From Anas platyrhynchos (lineage: Eukaryota > Chordata > Aves > Anseriformes > Anatidae), in NCBI RefSeq assembly GCF_047663525.1, contig NC_092593.1:29724501-29788500 (forward strand): a DNA stretch of 64,000 bases. The letters run 5' to 3'. The notes below the pieces were generated by a model, which saw nothing but the letters and a program-made list of their open reading frames with translations, ran no database searches and was not told where the DNA came from. The position numbers and the translations under genes were made by a program. Shown in pieces: positions 26,201 to 35,200 of the stretch (its first letter is position 1; each line of letters opens with the position of its first letter).

Positions 26201-29200
26201 TGTTATAGGGCTTGTTCCTACACCTTGCTTCAACTTTTCTAAACAGGACAAAAATGCTATCTTTAGGGATGGGGAGACCATAGCGATTTTTTTTTCCCCT
26301 CTCCAGACTGTGTTGCAGAACAGTCCTCTTAAAACAAACACAGAAAAAGAGAAAATTCCTGGAAAACTGCCAGGACAGACACAGCCATGCCTTCCTCCTT
26401 TATAACTATATTCGGTTCTATTAGCAAGAAGCTAAGTGACATTTGATGCTACATTTAAAAATAATTAAGTTTCCACAGCAGAGAAGCATCGCACAAGACA
26501 TCCATCTCTTGCACAAGTCTAGATTTTGACAGCTTAACTGGCATTCAGGCACATCATCAGCTCTGTGTGTTCCTCGCCAGAAGGAAAATTTTCAACCAAC
26601 CTAGATACCACCAGCTCTTTCATGTTTCAGGCAAAGGATACCATTTATCTGTTGTTTCACAGGAAAGCAAGCCATTCCCCCTTCTCCCAGTGGAGAACTC
26701 CCTCTGGGAGTGTATTTTAGATAACGTATTCCATTCTCCTTCCAGAATTGTACTTTCCCATGAAAAGCTGGTACAATTTGAGGCTGTAAATCAATTTCCT
26801 CTGAAATTCTGCAGAATGAGTAGGTAGGCCACTAACAGGGAGGTAGGGGACCAGTAGAAGACAAACTGGATGTACAAATTGTATTCCTTGATTAACCTCT
26901 ACGGTATTGAGTCATTTTAATGTATCTAATTCTACATCTGTTCAATGACTTTCTTTAATTTTAGATCAATTCCAAGATCTACAGATTAAGAATGCTGTTT
27001 AAGAGATTCATACAGTTACATTATATACCTCTATACATTATATCATATACCTCTTCTTTTGCAGCTCAGTATTAGCAGCATTCATTTCATTCAGAAGATG
27101 TTCAGGAATTTGGTATCTTGGATTTCCTCGAGCTGTAACAAATAATACAAGCTAGTTTGGCCTCAACTGCTTAAAATGTGCTTTGGTAAACAAGAAAAGT
27201 GAGATGAAACATTACTGTAATCATTGAAAATAACATTGCACTTTCTTAATGTAGTAAATTAAATTGCAATGATACAACAGTCAAACAAGCCTTTTTAATT
27301 CTTCCATGTTCACATCTATCTTTCCCTAAGGGGAAACAGATACATGAATGCCTTTAGCAACAACTTGTTTAAGTAGAAGATATTCCACTAGTATTTGTGA
27401 AGCATATGAGAAACAAGTTAGTGTCAGCTACAGCCAATTAACCATTCATCAGCTCCTTGGAGCTCTTTCTGTCTTGAGTCAAGCCTTTTTTCCAATTAGC
27501 ACTAGAAAGTTCAGTGAGAACAGAAATGCTCAACTGCCTTCAACCTCCACAAAAAGTGTAAATGAAGGAAACCCCCAGCACATAAAGATGAGTTGTGCGT
27601 ACCTTCAGGAGGTCTTTTTAGCCGTGACTTTCGATAAAACAGCATGTAGGCACTCTCTTTACCCTGAAATTGTTGCTCAATATCCTCCTCCTTGATCGGC
27701 TGGACTTTTGAATCATTCAGATCAAACCAATGGCAACCAACAGAAGTCTCCTCTAGCCTTGTAGGTGTTTTTTCTAAATTCCACTGGATATCATTCTTCT
27801 GAGAAGGGCTTTGGAGATCAAGTCCTTGAGAATCTGACTTAAATGGGAGCTTGTATTTTTCCTTCAGACCAACCTTATTTTTGTCAGGACTGAACTGAAA
27901 TATCTGAGGATGATTTTGCAAATACTAAAATGAAAGCAAGTACAAGAAAGAACATTTTAGTAAAGGAAGATGCTCTGGATTAAATATAGCAGACTACATT
28001 AACTACATGACCTGATTTGTCCTCAAATTCATAGACAAACTTTCATTTGTGGAAATCCATTCCAATAAAGACGAAAAAACAAGAAAACAAAGATCTGAAT
28101 TAGTTTTAGTCATAAAGTCTCATTTGATATATCAAAACATGTAAACCAATTTACAGTTATTTCAGTTCTGCACTGCCCCATGTGGTTTTGAAATAAATTT
28201 GGTACTTGTGAAAAGTCACCTTTAGTAACATTCACAATAACACTGAAACTTCAAAATTGTTAATACTGGTTTACCCGGAACTTGTTTCTATCAGTTCTCT
28301 GTTAAAGTCAGAAAACCGTCTACCCCTGTGGAAGACCCCTATTCAGATTTTACAACTACTTTTAAATACTGTTTTGAAACCTGCATGGTTGTTCTAACTC
28401 AAGAAACAAATATGGATTTTCCATATGTCCATAGCACAAATGCAGAAGTATTTTTCTTAAAGCATAAGAAAATACAGCTACCAACTGGATAAATACAAGA
28501 CTATTTCAAGGGTTAATTTTACAGACATGCCTTAAACAACTATAAAGTTTTTTTTCCCTAAAAAAAAACAAAACCTTATTTCACTTATTTCTGTTATGAC
28601 AGAGGTGTAAAGTTGTAATAGGCAAAAAGCTGGTTATTTTCTAGGCCAAAAATATAGATGGAAAAAGATACATGCTTTCAAGCAGATGATACGTTCAGAG
28701 AATCTTGCCCCTGTTCCTCATGACTGATGTCTCACTAACCTCTTACACATGCATTACCTTGCTAGTCCAAGTGCCGGCATTTTCATCCACCATCCTATAG
28801 ATTATTCATTAAGAATATGAAGTTATCTTAATAATCAAAAACTAACATACATACATATTACCTTTCGTAATGCTCCATATTGTTTTCGGTATTTCTTATT
28901 CCAGGACACCTTTTTTTTCTCCAGTAACTTCTGCCCTAATTGATCTACAGGTATTTGTTTAGATTCTTCCTAAAGAGAAAATAAAAAGTAGGATGACAGA
29001 CTGCAAGTGTAAAAGAATCAATACGAAGTAGGTAATTGTGAAGTGATTAAATAATTCCTGCTTGTTAGTAAGCCAATTTAACATTGCTTTCTGTAACAGC
29101 TTAAGCAAGCAACTTCAGGAGTACTCCAAAAATGGCTTTTTTGCTATGAATAGTCACTATTTGTATTGAAGTTAGGTTAAGTTACAAGCTTTATGTGCTT

Positions 29201-32200
29201 CACAATAAGCTCAGAAGAGTTCTATGTTCTAAAGCCTGTCTCTTGCATACTTCACCCCCTCCTTCTGGGTTCCTTAATATCAAAATAGAAGCAATAAACT
29301 CTTTACATACCATACCTCTGATAAAATCCCTTTCAACACTGCCAGTGGATTTTCTGCTTCTTTGGCATTTTCATTCTCTCTTAAAGCCTTATCTTCAATT
29401 AGCCTATCCTCATCTTCCTGTAGAAGAAAAATAATATTCACAAACACTTACTTCAAACACAGCCAGCAGTCTTCCAGTCAGTACTAACAACAGCATGTGT
29501 GATTTGGAAGTGTAAAGGAAACCCTCTGAGTATTTTTGAGCAAGCTGTGCATAGTGTTTTACACAGGATTGTTTCTGCAGCCTCTTTACATAGGCATCTG
29601 GATGCCGTACAAAAACATCCAGTTCATCATATGACACACAACACGTGGTAAAGATGCACTCAAAGATTGCTACAACAGAGCTCAAGCAGCTTGCACTCTG
29701 ACTGGAGTGTATATACACCCACAGTGACTATCTGTGCACATGCCATACAACAGGCAGTAGTAATACAACAGCCCGTTAATGTTCAGCAGGTCAGAAATAT
29801 AAACTTTGCTCCAAAATCCTGAGAGCTTCCAACTTGAAGAGATAGTATACTGCCAAAAAACTAACCTCAAGGAGGTGAAAGACCAAACGTCTCACTAAAA
29901 TATTAACTTAGATGTCTGTTTCATTCTCTTAATACTTTTTTTTAGATGTGATAGAGCAAGAAAAAGAAACCTTTAGCACTTACTTGTAATTGCCAGTTTC
30001 CTAATTCATCCACATCTTTGATATAAACATGATAGTGTCCTCCATAGCAGCCACCTTTATGTATAATAACAGAGAAGAGCTCATACATGTACTCTGAATC
30101 ATCCATTTCAGTCTTCAAAAAGAAAAATAATAATAATAATAAAAAATATCAGCAAGTCTTCCACATAAGGACAGTTTTATACCATCAGCATAGCTTCTGA
30201 TACTTTTCAATGTGCATTTGCACATGCAAAGACTGAAGGGGCTCTTCAGTGATGGGGAACACTAGCAAGGACCAACATGAAGCATGGACCAAGGCACAGG
30301 CTTATAAAGCAACTTTTTAGATGTTATTCTGAACAGTGGTGGAAATTCAAATATTTCAAATTTAAAATAAATAAATACTGATGCAAATAATAGAAGGGCT
30401 CAAATTGTTTGTAATAACCACCAGCTTATTTCATATTCATTTAAAAGACTTGAGGAAAAACTTCTAAACTAACTGAAGGCTTCCCCAAATACAACAACAA
30501 AAAAAACAGAATGTTTTAAGAAAAATCCCTTCAGTAAGAGCACATCTATTAAGCATATTCTATACATACTTTAGGGATCAAAAGCTGGCATCAGGTAATG
30601 ATGTAGCTCAGTTTATAACCAACATATACAGATATGAATACAAAGAGGAATTTGTAAGAAAAGTAACTATTGACACAAAATATACATAGCTAAATTCATG
30701 TGTGACAACATTGTATATTTGTTAACATATATATCTGTTAATAGGAATTGCCAATACAAAGGTTGATTTAACTTCTTAAGAAAAACACAGATTAAGCTGT
30801 AGGTCATTATTAAACCCTTCCACTTTGTATAGCTACAAAGTATTTCTCACTCTTAGAAATTGATCTTTTGGAGACATTTTACAAAAGCATTGGAACTAGG
30901 GACATCAGAGAAACCTACAAGGTTTCCTTAACATCTGGCTTTGACAAAATGCAAAATTAAAGATATCTTGTCCTGAGATATTAGTTTTCTGCTGAGTATA
31001 TAGAAATTTTAACAAATGCAACAGTACAAACCTGCTCACAAAAAGGCCTCAGGTTTATCTGGATAGGGAACGTATAGCAACTAGTTTCCTTGTATCGTTC
31101 ACACTTCTCAAAGTCAAAGTTAAATCTCAGGAGAGAAATGGTGAGAAAGGGAGGCAACTTACGTAGTTTAGCAGACTGCAAAACAACAAAAAAAGTTATA
31201 AGCATATTGTTATACAGAAAAATGCTTCCACCTTGCTATGGTGGAACCTGTATTTTCCAGCAAAACTTTACAAGGAGGCAGACATGGCCAGTGTTTTCAT
31301 TACTAGAAAATGCCTTCCCTAATTCTCAATTTTCCTGTCAACAAGCTATTCTAGAAAGCAACTAAGATCCTTCACTCCTGTGACACCCTACGCCTTCCCT
31401 GATCATCAGTCCCACACTTTATCCTGCTACAAAAATGAAGCAGAACACTGCTGAAATTCAAGTCAGTAGTTTCCATTTCCAAACATCACGTGTTCTTTGT
31501 GAGAGGATTTTCACAAATTTCACACTATGAAGCAATTGCTTCAAATCCCTGGGCTTGTGCTCTCCCACGAGGTCAGGCTATGCAGTGTTTTCCCAGCAAC
31601 TTTGCTCTTGACCCCTTGCACAGTACGCGCCATCACCAGACCCACACAGCTCCCAGGAGACCAGAGAGAACACACAGGAACTCAGCTCCCACTTTGCAGG
31701 TGCTATAGGAGAGCAAGACCTTCACGATAGCTTTGCTATGCTCTTAACATAAGCATAGATTCGGTGGCCTGTGAGCACTGCCAGTGTCTCTATCCAACTC
31801 TCCATTTACACAGCCATAAATGGGTTTATCAGGAGCACATGCGTGGCTCAAGAAAACTAGAATTAGGTATTCCATTTGCATCAATTGTGAAGACTGCTTT
31901 GCAGAGGCACAAAGGATTTTGCTCTTCCAAGTTTAGAGTGCTAATCCGACTGTGATTAAAGTTTGATAAAGTTCTTGAACTCGAGATTTTTCAACTACTC
32001 TTTTTTTTTTTTTTTTTTTTTTAGAGGTCAGGACAAAAGAGGGGAGAAAATAACTTCCAAAGACCCGCAAAAAAATGAAGGAAGAGAGGACAGGTATGGA
32101 TCACCTTGTCTTTGAAACAAGCTAGGTGCATGCAGAGGGTCATGCTGTTAGACAACTGCCTCCCTAGTGCCGGCTACATGACCAAATTTCAGAGGTAGCC

Positions 32201-35200
32201 AACTGTTACCTTGCACTCCCTTGAACCCAGCAAATTTTAACTGAAACCCTCATAAACAAGCCACATGAGGCACTGGCAAAGTTTCATGAACTCTCCTAAG
32301 ATACTGATTAACTTCACCTGTCCTGAATTTGCCTCTGCACCTCCTGCCTTCCACATTAGGCATGTTGCAAGGTTTGGATCACACTCATCATGGCACAGAA
32401 GAATGTCCAAAGCAGGCCAAAGCGCTTCGCTGTTGTGAAGAGGGCAAAATACATCAAAGGCAGGGTGCACTAACAGGTATGACTGCTTCCCCTTTACAAA
32501 AAATACCAGGAATATGAGGAAAAAATGAGCTACTTTAAAAAAAAATCTTTATGACATCAGAAACAAGCACAGAAGAAAGCCAAACACCATTTTGTCCCAT
32601 CCTGAAGAGACCTACAATTCAAAGACCTACAGCTCTAGAAAAGCACTCACACAACTGCCTTTCCGAGACCCTGGCTAAGAGCACAAACAAGACACAGAAG
32701 TCTTAACAAATTTGATTACTCTGATAGGGAAACTACTCTGAATCATAAAACAACAAAACAAGAACTGGTTTTCAGCACAAGGATGCTGTAAGGTACTCCG
32801 GCAGACAGAAACCAAGCCTATCATCATCCATACCACCACTTTAGAGCATTCAGGGTCATATAACACTGGTATCCTTCAGAGGAGTTGTGTAACAACTGTC
32901 AAGCACCTGAAACTTTCCCAGGGTGCCCAGCAGTGAAGGCAGAAAACCAAGCCAAAGGAAGGAGCTCTCCCATCTGGATGTCGCTACACTCCTAGGGATT
33001 GCTCTCAACACAGGCTTAACATGCACAGCTCTCAGCTGAACACTGATGAACTCCAATGACTCAGCAGAGGAAAGGGCTGCACACTGCACTTAGCTTTACA
33101 AAGCAATTAAAAAAAAAAAAAAGCAGCAATAGTAAATCATTAACTAGATAGTGACAAAGCAGCACAACTCAGCAGAAAAACCATCTCCTTCCTCCAAAAG
33201 CATCTTTGAGCTACAGCCTGAAGAAGACGCTTTCGCAGTCACTGCTCTGACCACAGGAAGATGACTTTTCGGCTCTGCTACCTGCTTGCTGCCTCGATTT
33301 TTATCCTCCTCATTCCTGGCCTCTCCGAAGGAGGCAAACTGCTGGTGGTGCCCATGGATGGAAGCCACTGGCTGAGCATGAAGCAGCTGGTTCTCAAGCT
33401 CAAGGAGAGAGGACATGAAGTGGTGGTGCTTATACCAGAAATAAGCTGGCAGATGGGAAAGGGACAGTCATACACTGTGAAACCATACACATCAGAAGAC
33501 CTGGTTAGTTCCTGTCACAAGTCTGTTGTTACTCACCTGAAGGCTCTAGCACTACACAGCACCACAACAGATGCTTTCAGTATGTTAATGATACATTAAC
33601 ATAATGTATCATAAGCAAGTGTTGCTTATTATCTGCGCTCTTCATGTGAGAATTTCCATGTAGTTTACTTTGTTCTTTTCTATATGGCCTAGCAACCTAT
33701 TCACCATTGGCCAGATTAAAGCCAGCAACAATACTCAAGTCAAGAAATGAGTCACATACGCTTTTTGATGACGTAGCTGAGCTTTAACATGCAGGTCCGT
33801 TTTTGGTATTCTAATCTGGCATTATACAACAAGAAAGGTGCAGATTTTTTATCTGAGGGTTATAGGGTGGACACATGTAAGTGAAGTTTCTAATTGTTAG
33901 CAGATCAAATACTGAGTGACCTAATGCATTACCTTTGAAGCTTCAACAAGTTTATCACAGGCTCCGCATCGATACAAGTTCTCATTTTCAAAGTACTCTT
34001 CTTCCACATACATGTTCCACAAGGCCTCCTCCAAGCCAGCTACACCTTTTACTGCCACTGTTAGGTCTAAGAAATCTTCCTACGCAGAAATACAACAAAA
34101 AAAGACTGTAAGTAGTGTAAATTTACAGTACATTAGAAAGATACTTATCCCATTTGCTGTGGCAGATACGAGCACTTATTTTGCTTTCATCATTGATGGG
34201 ACAGAACATGCACCTTAGATTTTAATTATTTTTTAATCACAAAGAGCAGTAAAACAATGTAAAGATATGTTTTACTGTTGTTACCCCACTGTTCAGCCCT
34301 CTGCTATCTACTACAGGCAACATTTGCAACACAGATCTAATACTGCTTTTTTTTTTCCTCCTTTTTCCTAGTGAGTCACTTTTTGATGTAGGTAGTTTAG
34401 CAAATGCCAGCCAAGACTTAGCAACAAAGTCACGCATAATTTTTGTGTTAGCAAGCCTGCAGTGCCCTAATCAATACACACTACCTAGATTCAAGAAGAC
34501 TACTAGTGACACTTCAGAGAATTGTCTTTTTTTTTTTTTTTTTGAGTTGGGAAAAAACATTTCAAGCATCTTCAAAGGACTGAACAGAAGCCTATCCTGG
34601 GAAATCCTCCAGCTTTACCTGTCTCTCACTGATATTCTTGCATTCTTTACAAACAATCTGGTTGACAACAGTTCCATGGTACAATCGATTAATAAGGTCG
34701 TGACCCGAAGTCCCCACAAGAGAAGTCTCCAAAGCACTGAACAGAATCCGATTTAATTCCTGCACATCGTGCTGCCTCATTTCCTGCATGACAAAAAAAT
34801 AAACTTGAAGAAATAAAAGTGCCATCTGCTATGCTTATTGCTTAAAAAACAACTTCCATTAAGTGTGGCAGAGAGCTGCCTCAATTGTTACCCATGTATT
34901 TACTACACCAAAAGAAAATTATTGCTACATTTTTAACTTGTGCTTTTTGTAGAAGCTATAAGTATGTAAAATATACCATACAAAAGACACTTTACCTATG
35001 TAGATTTCCACTAAATTCTAAGCAGAGTTACACAGTAACATTTTAGGTAGAAATTTAAGTAAATAAAGGACAAGCAACTTAGTTACTGCTGGAAAAAACA
35101 TTCCTGTAGAAACAAAGGGAAACAAAGGAAAGCTACTGAAACTGTATCTAATGGAAGAATTTATTCTGTTGCTCACTGAGAAAAATTAAGACATCCTTCC

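Larger units (their letters stand above)
32205..33545 (+). repeat. Duplicated block in USP40 intron 6, paralogous to 39348-41330
   Basis: Three stretches match in the same order and direction: 32205-32350 with 39348-39510 (GTTACCTTGCAC..., CTGATTAACC...CTGTCCTGA), about 32695-32722 with 40735-40760, and 33035-33545 with 40790-41340. The last stretch contains the UGT1A upstream region and exon start. The middle parts differ by insertions or deletions, including the CR1 tail present only in the right copy. The result is a direct duplication bridging the USP40 5' exons. Confidence 0.8.

Noticed and set aside
27348..27695. 115-codon + strand open frame
   Set aside because: It is the antisense shadow of USP40 coding exon 10 and flanking intron.
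31998..32022. Long T run as the poly(A) end of a - strand retrocopy
   Set aside because: No coding or SINE-like sequence is recognisable on the adjoining side.
33588..33612. Inverted repeat as a terminal structure of a DNA transposon
   Set aside because: Only 10-base arms with a 5-base loop, no target-site duplication or transposase trace; noted as a simple hairpin.
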